A stretch of DNA of 35,627 nucleotides from contig CADAAR010000034.1 in the NCBI GenBank assembly GCA_902785945.1, positions 1 to 35,627 on the forward strand, read 5' to 3'. Shown one piece after another: positions 26,411-34,998 of the stretch. The notes under the pieces were generated by a model. It did no database searches and had not been told where the DNA came from. It was given only the letters and a program-made list of their open reading frames with translations. The position numbers and the translations under genes were made by a program. The stretch is from an uncultured Prevotellaceae bacterium. Its GTDB lineage: Bacteria; Bacteroidota; Bacteroidia; Bacteroidales; Bacteroidaceae. Every line of letters begins with the position of its first letter. Position 1 is the first letter of the stretch.

Positions 26411-27733
26411 ATGAAGATAAAGACCCTCTTGACGTTGTTTCTGGCTTGGATGGCAGTCGCCGTTTCAGCTCAAAAAACATACGATATCCTGACTTTTGGT
26501 GCAAAGGGCGACGGTGTGACCGATGATGCCGTGGCGATACAAAAGGCCATTGACCGTTGTTCGGCAGAAGGGGGTGGCATCGTGTTGGTTCCCCGCAATC
26601 ATGTATTTTTGTCGGGACCCGTCGAGCTGAAAAGTAATGTGGAACTACATTTAGAAGCCACAGCGACGCTGAAAGCCAATCCCGATGAGTCGATCTATAA
26701 GCTGAGTGCCTTTGGTAATAATCGTGGTGAGGGTATGCTGTGGCTCTGGGCCAAGGATGCTGAGAATATCAGTATCACGGGTAAGGGTACTATTCATGGC
26801 AATGGCATCGCCTTTATGGGCGCAGAGTTGGAAGACTCGTATGAGTTGAAGCCCCTTGCAGACCAGACGTTTGACCCTCGTCCACATGTGCTGACGCTGA
26901 TGAATGTGCAGAATCTGACCATCCGCGATGTAACCATCAGGGAAGGCGCCTATTGGACGGTGCATCTGATTGGGTGTGATGAGACTGTGATCGATGGTAT
27001 CAATCTGCTGAATAACCTGAAGATCCGCAATGGCGACGGCATCGACCTCGACCATTCGAAGCATGTGCGCATCGCTAACTGTCATATCACCTCGGGCGAC
27101 GATTGTATCTGTCTGAAGAACCGTCGTGAGTTTGAACAGTATGGTAGCTGCCATGATATTGTGGTGACCAACTGTGTGATGTCTTCGCGGTCGTGTGCCA
27201 TTAAGATCGGCAGTGAGAATATGGACTCCATCTATAACGTAATGTTTGACAACTGCATCATCACGGGTTCTAACCGTGGTCTGGGTATTCAGAACCGCGA
27301 TGAAGGAACGGTGACCGATGTGGTGTTCTCGAATATCCAGCTCGACTGCAAGCTATGGAGCGATGTATGGTGGGGCAAGGCTGAGCCTATCTATGTGACG
27401 AGCTATCCCAGAGCCAACGGCAATCACAAGGATGCCAACTGGCGCTTCCCCAAGGGACAGATTGAAGGTCGTTGCGGTGAGGTGAGTCGTATCTACTTTA
27501 ACAATATCACCGCCCTGAGTGAGAACGGTTGTTTCGTGGGTGGCGATGTGCCAGGTAAGGTGAAGGACATCTATTTTAATAATGTCCGTGTGAAACTCAC
27601 AAAGGGTCTGACACTTTGTGAGATGGACAAACGGCCGTGCAAGGGCGAGGGCTTTATGAAGGTCAGTGCCGAGGAGTTGCTGAAAGCAAAGGTGCCCGTA
27701 GTGACAGAGAATGCAGATATTATATTTTTCTAA
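26411..27733 (+). CDS. Glycoside hydrolase family 28 (polygalacturonase-type pectinase)
   Basis: The protein has 440 residues, with a signal peptide ending near VAVSAQ. The N-terminus YDILTFGAKGDGVTDDAVAIQKAID is the typical opening of a pectate-lyase-3/GH28 right-handed beta-helix. The catalytic region carries NGDGIDLDHSKHV (about 209-221) and SGDDCICLKNR (about 227-237), which supply the usual acidic residues, and RGLGIQNRDEGTV (about 292-304) in the place of the RIK substrate motif. The usual GHG segment reads SCAIKIGSE, without the His, as in some bacterial exo-acting or atypical members. It probably cleaves galacturonan in the periplasm. It is the first gene of a locus with susC and susD, separated from susC by 30 bases. 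Confidence 0.88.
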   Translation: MKIKTLLTLFLAWMAVAVSAQKTYDILTFGAKGDGVTDDAVAIQKAIDRCSAEGGGIVLVPRNHVFLSGPVELKSNVELHLEATATLKANPDESIYKLSAFGNNRGEGMLWLWAKDAENISITGKGTIHGNGIAFMGAELEDSYELKPLADQTFDPRPHVLTLMNVQNLTIRDVTIREGAYWTVHLIGCDETVIDGINLLNNLKIRNGDGIDLDHSKHVRIANCHITSGDDCICLKNRREFEQYGSCHDIVVTNCVMSSRSCAIKIGSENMDSIYNVMFDNCIITGSNRGLGIQNRDEGTVTDVVFSNIQLDCKLWSDVWWGKAEPIYVTSYPRANGNHKDANWRFPKGQIEGRCGEVSRIYFNNITALSENGCFVGGDVPGKVKDIYFNNVRVKLTKGLTLCEMDKRPCKGEGFMKVSAEELLKAKVPVVTENADIIFF

Positions 27734-27763
27734 TTTTTATACTAACAACTAATTAATTAATTT

Positions 27764-30700
27764 ATGCAAAAGATCCTAAATCTCAAGCAAGGAGCGCAGA
27801 AGACGATGTTCTTTGTGTTCTTTCTGTTGTGCAGTACGGTGATGATGGCCCAGCAAAAGGTGTCAGGAACTGTACTGGACGCTACTGGTGAGCCTCTGAT
27901 TGGCGTAAGTGTCTTAGAGGCGGGGACTAACAATGGTGTCGTGACCGACTTTGACGGTAACTTCACACTAAGCGTTAAACAAGGTGCCCAACTGACTTTC
28001 TCGTACATTGGTTATGTTTCACAGACCCTGCGTGCTGCCAATGGTATGAAGGTGACCCTCGAGGAAGATAACAAGGTGCTTAATGAAGTGGTGGTTGTCG
28101 GTTATGGTACAATGCGCCGTAAGGACGTCACATCGTCTATCACCACCGTAAAGGCAGAGGATTTGAATAGGGGTGTGTTTACCGATCCTGGTCAGATGCT
28201 TCAGGGAAAGGTGCCAGGACTGGTGGTATCTTCTACTGCCGATCCAAATGGCTCTCCTACCATCACACTGCGTGGTGCTTCTACACTTCGTTCAGGCGCT
28301 ATGTCGCCTTACTATGTAGTAGATGGTATTCCTGGTGTTGATATCTCTATCGTTTCTCCAGACGATATTGAGAGCATCGACGTGCTCCGTGATGCTACTG
28401 CTACTGCTATCTATGGTTCTAAGGCTGCCAATGGTGTGATTATCATCACCACCAAAAAAGGTTCTGAAGAGAAGACGAACGTAACCTATAATGGTTATGT
28501 AGCCTTTGACAACATTCTCAAGAAATATGACATGGCCACAGCCGATGAGCTGCGCCAGTATGCAAAGGCAAATGGTGTTGCCCTGAAGGATGGCGGTGCC
28601 AATACAGACTGGCAGGATGAAGTGCTTCGCACAGGTATCAGCCACAATCATAATATAGGCATCAGTGGCGGTAATGGCCGAACCAACTACATGATCAGTG
28701 GTAACCTCATGAAGCGACAGGGTGTCATCAAGATGACCGGTATGGACCGTTTCAATGTACGTTCACTCGTTTCTACAAAGATTCTGAAAGATCGCCTCAC
28801 CTTGTCGATGAGTGTGAATGCCATGTATGGCAAGCACTTCGGTGTTCCTACAGGCAACGAGGGTGCTTCTGTGCTTGATGCCATGAATTATTATTCTCCG
28901 ACAAATGCTATCAAGAATGCTGATGGAACATGGACGGTTGGCGCAGGTTCGAAGAACTACAACCCGCTGGCTCTGATGTATGAGGACACTTCAGAATCAA
29001 TCTGGAAGCGCAACCAGTTTATCGGTAAGGCCACTCTCGAGGTAATCAAGGGCTTGCTTTGGAATATGAACTACTCTTGGAGCAACTACCAGAGCACCTA
29101 TAGTGCTTATGATACCCGCAATTCTCAGCTCGAGGGTATTGGCAATAAGAATGGCCAGGCTGTTCGCAATACTTATTTCGGACATGAGCAGACCTTTGAG
29201 ACCTATCTGAACTACGGCTTTACAGCAGGTAAGCACAAAGTTGACCTGATGGCAGGTTACACTTGGGAGCAGAAGAAGAACAATGACGGTTTCGGTCTTG
29301 CCGTTGAGGGTTATTACAATGATGATCTGAAATGGTATAACATGCAGTATGCACAGACCATTCTCCCTGTTCAGAACTCAGTTCAGAGCGGTTATGTCGA
29401 GAACATCCGCAACATCTCGTTCTATGGTCGTGTCAACTACTCTTTCGACAGCCGCTATATGTTGCAGGCCACCATCCGTCGCGACGGTTCGTCTGTATTC
29501 GGTAAGAACAAGCGCTGGGGTACCTTCCCATCAGTATCAGCCGCTTGGAACATCACTGAGGAAAGCTTCATGAAGAATCAGAATATCTTTGATAACCTGA
29601 AACTCCGTGCCGGTTATGGTGTTTCTGGTAACGCTATGGGATTCGATGTCTATTCTTCATACGTCACATATGGTGCTACAGGTACATTTGTCTATGACGG
29701 TAAGACCTATCGCACCTATGGTGCTACAAAGAATGCCAACCCTGACCTCAAGTGGGAAACAACATCCATGCTGAATATCGGTCTTGATTTTGCTTTCTTG
29801 AGAGGACGTCTCAATGGTACTGTCGAGTACTATTACAAAAAGACCAAGGACTTGATCTGGGGCTATCCTGTTCCCACCACGCAGTATGTGTATGGTTGGA
29901 TGGATGCCAATGTGGGTGAGATGACCAACAAGGGTATCGAGTTTACATTGAATGCTGTTCCTGTGCAGACCAAGGACTTCACCTGGAACACCACCATCAA
30001 CCTGTCGCACAACAAGAATACTGTCGACAAGATGCAGAACGACCAGTTCCATACCACCAACCTCACTCAGGGTGATCCTATGGTAGCAGGTGTCTCTGCC
30101 AACGGATGGACACAGAGAATCATGGAAGGCGAGTCAATCGGTACATTCTATACCTATCAGTATGCAGGTACGGTGAACGGACGTTCTGAGTACTATGTGC
30201 TTGACGATAACGGCAACCGTACAGGTGAGACCACCAATAACCCTGGCCTCAAGGACCGCACTATCACAGGTTGTGCACAGCCTAAGATCAACGCTGGCTG
30301 GAACAACAGCCTGACCTACAAGAACTGGAACCTGAATGCCTTCATCACCGGTGTGTTCGGCAATGATGTCTACAATGGCCCGCGTGCCCACTATACCAGT
30401 GCACAGATGTTCTCTGACGGTAAGAACGTGCTGAAGGACTTCCTCGGATTCCCTGCTGGCGATGCTTCCGGTTCACTGCCATCTGACCGCTGGATTGAGA
30501 AGGGTACTTACGTCCGTCTGCAGTCTCTCTCACTGAGCTACACATTCCGCAACTGTTTCAACGACTGGATTCAGGATCTGACCCTGTATGGTACAGCTAA
30601 TAACCTTCTCACAATCACCAGCTATAAGGGCCTCGACCCCGAAGTTAACCTTGGTGGTATTGATCCAGGTATCGACTATCGCTGGAGCCGTTATCCGCAC

Positions 30701-31135
30701 ACACGCACCTTTATGGTTGGTGTGAAGATCAACTTCGGCGGTGGCAAGGCAAAGAAGGCTGCAGAGCCTGCTGTCAGAGAGGTCGTCAAGGAAGTGCCTG
30801 TCGTGAAGGAAGTTGTGAAGGAGGTTGTCAAGGAGGTTCCTGGCAAGAATACGGAGACTTATGTTCAGAGTACATTTGTCGTCACCTTCCCAGTGAATTC
30901 GTCTGAGATTGAGAATACGTCCGAGCTTGATGGCATCAAGAGCGGTGCTAACGTAGAGATTGTGGCTTATGCTTCACCGGAGGGAACCACCGATGCCAAC
31001 CAGAAGCTTTCTCAGGAGCGTGCTGATTCTGTTGCTAAGTATCTTCAGAATAAGGGCGTGAATGTGCTCCGCACTTTTGCAAAGGGAGCTGACACCAATC
31101 ATGCTAACCGTATCGCTATTGTGACCGTAAAGTAA
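27764..31135 (+). CDS. SusC/RagA-family TonB-dependent transporter with C-terminal OmpA-like domain
   Basis: The protein has 1123 residues. After the signal peptide (ending near TVMMAQ) there is a carboxypeptidase-regulatory-like domain (about 27-105; VSGTVLDATGEPLIGVSVLEAG). The SusC hallmark NEVVVVGYGTMRRKDVT follows, then the plug (107-225; LRGASTLRSG, YVVDGIPG) and a 22-strand barrel. The barrel closes near 982-994 (RTFMVGVKINFGG), where a SusC protein normally ends. Here it continues with a Lys/Glu/Val linker (about 995-1030; VVKEVPVVKEVVKEVVKEVP) and an OmpA-like domain (about 1033-1123), recognised by FPVNSSEIENTSELDGI, VAYASPEG and NQKLSQERADSVAKYL. The extension is in frame with no break. 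It imports a glycan, probably a pectin fragment, with the SusD partner; the extra domain might tether it to peptidoglycan. Confidence 0.9.
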   Translation: MQKILNLKQGAQKTMFFVFFLLCSTVMMAQQKVSGTVLDATGEPLIGVSVLEAGTNNGVVTDFDGNFTLSVKQGAQLTFSYIGYVSQTLRAANGMKVTLEEDNKVLNEVVVVGYGTMRRKDVTSSITTVKAEDLNRGVFTDPGQMLQGKVPGLVVSSTADPNGSPTITLRGASTLRSGAMSPYYVVDGIPGVDISIVSPDDIESIDVLRDATATAIYGSKAANGVIIITTKKGSEEKTNVTYNGYVAFDNILKKYDMATADELRQYAKANGVALKDGGANTDWQDEVLRTGISHNHNIGISGGNGRTNYMISGNLMKRQGVIKMTGMDRFNVRSLVSTKILKDRLTLSMSVNAMYGKHFGVPTGNEGASVLDAMNYYSPTNAIKNADGTWTVGAGSKNYNPLALMYEDTSESIWKRNQFIGKATLEVIKGLLWNMNYSWSNYQSTYSAYDTRNSQLEGIGNKNGQAVRNTYFGHEQTFETYLNYGFTAGKHKVDLMAGYTWEQKKNNDGFGLAVEGYYNDDLKWYNMQYAQTILPVQNSVQSGYVENIRNISFYGRVNYSFDSRYMLQATIRRDGSSVFGKNKRWGTFPSVSAAWNITEESFMKNQNIFDNLKLRAGYGVSGNAMGFDVYSSYVTYGATGTFVYDGKTYRTYGATKNANPDLKWETTSMLNIGLDFAFLRGRLNGTVEYYYKKTKDLIWGYPVPTTQYVYGWMDANVGEMTNKGIEFTLNAVPVQTKDFTWNTTINLSHNKNTVDKMQNDQFHTTNLTQGDPMVAGVSANGWTQRIMEGESIGTFYTYQYAGTVNGRSEYYVLDDNGNRTGETTNNPGLKDRTITGCAQPKINAGWNNSLTYKNWNLNAFITGVFGNDVYNGPRAHYTSAQMFSDGKNVLKDFLGFPAGDASGSLPSDRWIEKGTYVRLQSLSLSYTFRNCFNDWIQDLTLYGTANNLLTITSYKGLDPEVNLGGIDPGIDYRWSRYPHTRTFMVGVKINFGGGKAKKAAEPAVREVVKEVPVVKEVVKEVVKEVPGKNTETYVQSTFVVTFPVNSSEIENTSELDGIKSGANVEIVAYASPEGTTDANQKLSQERADSVAKYLQNKGVNVLRTFAKGADTNHANRIAIVTVK

Positions 31136-31161
31136 ATATCAATTAATAAGATTTCAAGCAT

Positions 31162-32784
31162 ATGAAACTAAATAAATTCATTTTTACAGCTGGCTTATTT
31201 GCTGTAGCACTTACCGGATGTACTGATTTGGATGTCTCTCCCAATTCTCAGTATACAGAAGACCCGAGTAAGAATTCCGGGGTTGACCCGATGATTGTGG
31301 TAGAGGCAAAGATGGCCGATGTCTATTTCCACCTTTCAGGTACATTTGGCCGTCGTTACATGGAGGCACAGTGCCTTTCTTCCGACGAGTTTACCGCTCT
31401 TGCTTTCGACGGAGGCTACTATGATGATGGAACATACGCCCATCAGGCCCTTCATAACAGCTATGCTACCGATGCATCGCTCGACTGGTATTCGGAGGTG
31501 ACATCAGGTATCACAAAGGCAAACACGATCCTTGAGGAACTCGGCAGCGGTGCTTCTGCACAAATGACAGCACCGGCTCGTGCTATGCGTGCCTATTTCA
31601 CCTGGATCCTGATGGATAGTTTCGGTGATACACCTATTCTTGAGAAGGTGCCTGCCGAAGGAGAAGTGGTGCCTCGTTCTCCACGAAAGGAAGTGGCTGA
31701 GTGGATTGAGAAGGAGCTGACGGAGATCATTCCTTCGCTCACAGAGGATGTCACAGAGAATACTTATGGCAAGCCGACAAAATGGATGGCAACTGCCCTT
31801 CTTGCAAAGCTCTACATCAACTGGGCTGTTTATACAGCAGAGTCTGTCGACAAGTATGATGCCGCAACGGCTGCCAATCCCAAACTTGACGATTGTATCG
31901 CTGCTTGTGATGAGATTATTAATAGCGGCAAGTTCAATCTCGGCTCTGTCGACTATCTGCATAAGTTCTCTTATGACAACAGTTGGAAGGTGGAAGACTT
32001 TATCTATGCTATGCCATACGATGCTCTCAACCTTCAGGGCTTCCAGTATGCACGTCCCCGTTCGTTCAAGCAGCTGAAGAACATGCTGCCCAATGTATAT
32101 GGCTCAACCGACAAGTTCACACAGTCGTTTGGTGGCAATATGGTTGTAACACCTGAGTTTGCCAAGCTCTTCAGCCTTGAGGGTGACATCCGTAACCTCT
32201 GTATCCTGCGTGGTAATGTCTACAATCGTGATCCTAAGACCCTGCGTCCGACAAACGAACCATTCGAGTATAATGGCAAGCAGGTACACTTCACCGAAAC
32301 CATCACCCTCATTAAGCAAGACAACACCATCGACGTGGGTAATGACGATAATGCTCTCCAGCAGGGTTGCCACTCCATCAAGTGGTTCATCGTTCCTAAT
32401 GACTACAACAACGGCCGTAACCAGTCTAACGACCTCCCGCTCTTCCGTTTTGCCGATATCCTTCTCATGAAGGCTGAGGCGCTTGCACGTCTCGGACAGG
32501 GTGGTGCTAAGGATCTCTTCAACCAGATTCGTGCTTACGCAGGTGCTCCTCAGATCAACGGCGAACCTACGCTTCAGGATATCTATGACGAGCGTGGCCG
32601 TGAGTTCTTCGATGAGAACTGGCGTCGTAACGATATGATCCGTTTCGGTCACTTCGAGGATGAGTTCTTCCCCCACTATAAGAACTTCCCCGATGCCAAC
32701 TTCGACAAGCGTCATCGTATCTTCCCTGTTGAGCAGGAGATGCTTGACCTGAATGTCGGTTGGACTCAGAATCCTGGCTATTAA
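31162..32784 (+). CDS. SusD/RagB-family glycan-binding lipoprotein
   Basis: The protein has 540 residues. Its lipoprotein signal ends at ALTGC, followed by TDLDVSPN, the characteristic SusD start. TPR-like helices follow (ITKANTILEELGS, ARAMRAYFTWILMDSFGDTPIL), then the C-terminal phrases FRFADILLMKAEALARLGQGGAKDLFNQIRA and DERGREFFDENWRRNDMIRFG, diagnostic for SusD/RagB. It binds the glycan at the cell surface as the lid of the SusC transporter. It starts 26 bases after susC and is followed by a hairpin with T tract. No regulator or further enzymes of the locus lie within the window. Confidence 0.93.
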   Translation: MKLNKFIFTAGLFAVALTGCTDLDVSPNSQYTEDPSKNSGVDPMIVVEAKMADVYFHLSGTFGRRYMEAQCLSSDEFTALAFDGGYYDDGTYAHQALHNSYATDASLDWYSEVTSGITKANTILEELGSGASAQMTAPARAMRAYFTWILMDSFGDTPILEKVPAEGEVVPRSPRKEVAEWIEKELTEIIPSLTEDVTENTYGKPTKWMATALLAKLYINWAVYTAESVDKYDAATAANPKLDDCIAACDEIINSGKFNLGSVDYLHKFSYDNSWKVEDFIYAMPYDALNLQGFQYARPRSFKQLKNMLPNVYGSTDKFTQSFGGNMVVTPEFAKLFSLEGDIRNLCILRGNVYNRDPKTLRPTNEPFEYNGKQVHFTETITLIKQDNTIDVGNDDNALQQGCHSIKWFIVPNDYNNGRNQSNDLPLFRFADILLMKAEALARLGQGGAKDLFNQIRAYAGAPQINGEPTLQDIYDERGREFFDENWRRNDMIRFGHFEDEFFPHYKNFPDANFDKRHRIFPVEQEMLDLNVGWTQNPGY

Positions 32785-32803
32785 TTTGAATACATAAGTA
32801 ATC

Positions 32804-32872
32804 CATCCCTCACATTTTCTCTGGGAACCCCTTTATTTAAAGGGGTCAGAGGATGTGAGGGATGCTTTTTAT
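32804..32872 (+). terminator. Long layered hairpin with T tract after susD
   Basis: Three nested stems are visible: CATCCCTCACA/TGTGAGGGATG (11 pairs, 32804-32814 with 32854-32864), CTCTG/CAGAG (32819-32823 with 32847-32851) and CCCCTTT/AAAGGGG (32828-32834 with 32839-32845). CTTTTTAT follows. The outer arms belong to the repeat family described for 32804-33053. Confidence 0.65.
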
Positions 32873-33053
32873 CTCTCACAAATCCCTCACTTATCCCTCA
32901 CATCAAACCTACATATCGTCATTTAATCAGAATGAAACGAAGAAAGATATGTGAGGGATTTGTGAGGGTAATGTGAGGGATTTTTTCGACCCCTCACATG
33001 CCTCAGTCCCTTTGTACAAAGGCATTCCCAGCAATTATGTGAGGGATGAGGGA
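32804..33053. repeat. Array of TGTGAGGGAT repeats in both orientations
   Basis: GTGAGGGA or a one-base variant occurs on the plus strand at 32855, 32951, 32962, 32973 and 33039, with a shorter GAGGGAT copy right after. Its complement TCCCTCAC or a variant occurs at 32806, 32872, 32883, 32894 and 32990. Units are about 11 bases apart within the blocks 32872-32901 and 32951-32980, which form a large inverted repeat. A third hairpin (32990-33046) encloses the perfect palindrome CCTTTGTACAAAGG (33009-33022). No gene is seen here. Confidence 0.85.
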
Positions 33054-33517
33054 TTTTTGCGAGTTTACCCGTAGCTAATTGTCTCTAGGTCGGCTACGAT
33101 TGGCAATCAGGTTGGCAACGTGTCGCTTTTCAATATTTGGCTCTTATCATTCTACAGAAACCTCTTCTTTACAAACAGGACGCTCTTGTCCACGCTGAAG
33201 AACCTTTACGCGATTGTTCGGAATTTTCACCGCCATCTCTTCCTCCGTCGATTTCTCCTCTACTGATGCCGCATTTGCGCCCTAGGCAGGCAGCAAATTT
33301 TTCTTAGGCAGAAAACAATTGTTTCCTGAGGTATGCACATAATCATAATGAGTAAGCCTGTTTTTTGATTTTATCAAACCTGTAAACTATTTTCTCTCAT
33401 AACGTGTCAGACACTTCGTGAGCAAACTCGCAGTGATGCAGGCCCTAAACGCGTTAATGCCTATGATTCACGGGACTGCGAGTCCAAGAGTCCATTTTGC
33501 AGTTTTTCTCTCAATTT
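33054..33517. other. Intergenic stretch without a convincing gene
   Basis: No long frame, RNA gene or promoter match was found. A 29-codon minus-strand frame with an ATG lies at 33147-33236 (MAVKIPNNRVKVLQRGQ, stop at 33147). Its composition looks protein-like, and it may be a remnant of a decayed gene or a very small protein. An inverted repeat ACTCGCAG/CTGCGAGT (33426-33433 with 33476-33483) has a loop of 42 bases; its meaning is unclear. Confidence 0.4.
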
Positions 33518-33549
33518 CTTGCAAGTTTAGATCTTTTTTTCTATTTTTG
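33518..33549 (+). promoter_or_regulatory. Promoter of the 75-residue gene
   Basis: CTTG (one mismatch to TTTG) at 33518-33521 and TATTTTTG at 33542-33549, followed by C, are 20 bases apart. The start of transcription should be near 33556, 14 bases before the ATG. Confidence 0.55.
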
Positions 33550-33569
33550 CGGTCTAAACGTATTATGCA

Positions 33570-33797
33570 ATGAGTACAGACAACATGCACCAGCTTTCAC
33601 TCATGAAGATGAAATTCATAGAACAGATTGTGGCTGAACAAAGTTTGGACACACTGCATGCCTGGTATAACATGTATGAAGAAGCGAGATACGTGGCTTC
33701 ACTTGATAGTGAAGAGGAAGAACTGAAAGAGTTTCGTGCTAATTACGAAGAATCTATAAGAAAGGGATTCTGTTGTAGAAAGAAGGATAATGTCTAA
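33570..33797 (+). CDS. Small acidic helical protein, unknown function
   Basis: The protein has 75 residues, with no signal peptide or membrane segment. It looks fully helical: the N-terminal part LSLMKMKFIEQIVAEQSLDTL is followed by a Glu-rich stretch (SEEEELKEFRANYEES) and a C-terminal KGFCCRKKDNV. The opening resembles short antitoxin-like or accessory proteins of Bacteroidales that begin with a KMKFIEQI-type helix, but no toxin gene follows. That comparison is from memory and weak. It has its own promoter, and 91 bases separate it from the next gene. Confidence 0.65.
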   Translation: MSTDNMHQLSLMKMKFIEQIVAEQSLDTLHAWYNMYEEARYVASLDSEEEELKEFRANYEESIRKGFCCRKKDNV

Positions 33798-33826
33798 CTC
33801 TTAAAACATAACTGCGAATGGATCAT

Positions 33827-33840
33827 AGAACCGTCCCCAG
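33827..33840 (-). repeat. REP-like motif, left flank of AT-rich gene pair
   Basis: AGAACCGTCCCCAG on the plus strand reads CTGGGGACGGTTCT on the minus strand, a motif I associate from memory with REP sequences linked to Y1 transposases. A related motif in the opposite orientation is at 35515-35530. Confidence 0.35.
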
Positions 33841-33888
33841 ACCCAGACAAAATTATTGTTTAAGTATAATTATGATGTTAATAGAATT

Positions 33889-34989
33889 ATGAAGACAATT
33901 CAAAATCAAATCGTGACTTTTATTGCTATACTGACTGTTTATGTAGGGCTTGTATACGCAGGATTTAGTATCTATGATGATCATATGCGCAAAGACTCTA
34001 TGAACAAATTTTATAAAATAATGAATCATGACAGGTTCTATCATTATGAATCCATGGAAGAAAGAGTCAAAGCTTTTGCCAATATACCTTTAGCAGGAAA
34101 AATTGAATTTGTTAATATGGATGGTTGGTATGAAATAAAAGACTGGCCTTGGGTTATTAGTTATATTGAACGTGGCTTTAAAGGTGAAATTGGGCACTAT
34201 ATTATGGTTCCAACTGCTGTAACCATTCAATCATGGATGAATTCGGTTGACAATGACTATATTATAGGCTGTCTAAATACTGCTTACAATGAGTGTATTA
34301 AAGAAAGCAGCAATAACCCCGTCGTTTCTAATGATGAAATGGATGCCATTTGTAAGAAGTATGCTAATGAGGCTAGAAATAGTCTCTATTTTGTCAATTG
34401 GAATCATTCACCAAATAGAAATCTGAATGAAACAAAATGGATAAAAATAGGCCCTTCATCAGTTAAGGTGGAAATCCGTTGCTCTGGTATTAATGAATTG
34501 ACAAGAATGTATAATTTTGAGGAAATTCGTAATAATTATTTGTTAATTGGAGCACTTGTTATAGTTGTTGTCGGTCTATTTATTATCGGCAATTCTTACT
34601 CTGAATACTATTCAAATCAGAAGGAACTTAAGTCGACTTTACACTATAAACTATTAGAAGCATGTAAACCGTCAAACTTTTTAAAACCTTATAACAAGGA
34701 ACTTGTTGACAAGGCAAATATTTTATATCAGCAGGTATCATCCACATCACCAACTGATGAGAAACGACTTAAAGAACTGAGGTCTACAGTTGTTAACGAA
34801 TTAGGTATAAACTTCATAGATAGTCTTGAATTGAATGAACTTAAGAAAAAATGTGATCCAAGTCAGTTTATGAAGCCATATAATCCTGATAAAATATCGA
34901 AAGCAAATGAGTATTATGCAATTTTGTCTTCCAAAGACCTCACAATAGATTTGTTCGAAGAAATAAAAAGCAAAGTTTTACAATTATAA
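33889..34989 (+). CDS. Two-TM membrane protein with duplicated C-terminal motif, unknown function
   Basis: The ATG at 33889 gives 366 residues; the frame is open upstream to a TTG at 33856. One transmembrane helix is near the N-terminus (about 8-26; VTFIAILTVYVGLVYAGFSI) and a second at about 222-242 (YLLIGALVIVVVGLFIIG). They bracket a domain of about 190 residues rich in Trp and Tyr. The C-terminal part repeats one motif twice: CKPSNFLKPYNKELVDKANILYQ and CDPSQFMKPYNPDKISKANEYYA, each followed by a short helical region (DEKRLKELRSTVVNEL and TIDLFEEIKSKVLQL). Base composition is clearly more AT-rich than the kor or sus genes. It is followed after 9 bases by a frameshifted secreted protein. 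No family is recognised. Confidence 0.7.
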   Translation: MKTIQNQIVTFIAILTVYVGLVYAGFSIYDDHMRKDSMNKFYKIMNHDRFYHYESMEERVKAFANIPLAGKIEFVNMDGWYEIKDWPWVISYIERGFKGEIGHYIMVPTAVTIQSWMNSVDNDYIIGCLNTAYNECIKESSNNPVVSNDEMDAICKKYANEARNSLYFVNWNHSPNRNLNETKWIKIGPSSVKVEIRCSGINELTRMYNFEEIRNNYLLIGALVIVVVGLFIIGNSYSEYYSNQKELKSTLHYKLLEACKPSNFLKPYNKELVDKANILYQQVSSTSPTDEKRLKELRSTVVNELGINFIDSLELNELKKKCDPSQFMKPYNPDKISKANEYYAILSSKDLTIDLFEEIKSKVLQL

Positions 34990-34998
34990 TAAATTACT

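Noticed and set aside
32872-32980. CRISPR array
   Set aside because: Units are only about 10 bases, spaced by about one helical turn, and occur in both orientations. There are no spacers of constant length and no cas genes.
33405-33500. tRNA-like or small RNA structure from the inverted repeats near 33426-33483
   Set aside because: No cloverleaf, T-arm or CCA end can be drawn, and no promoter lies upstream.
33570-33797. Antitoxin of a toxin-antitoxin pair
   Set aside because: The N-terminal helix is suggestive, but no toxin-sized gene follows; the next gene is an unrelated membrane protein 91 bases away.
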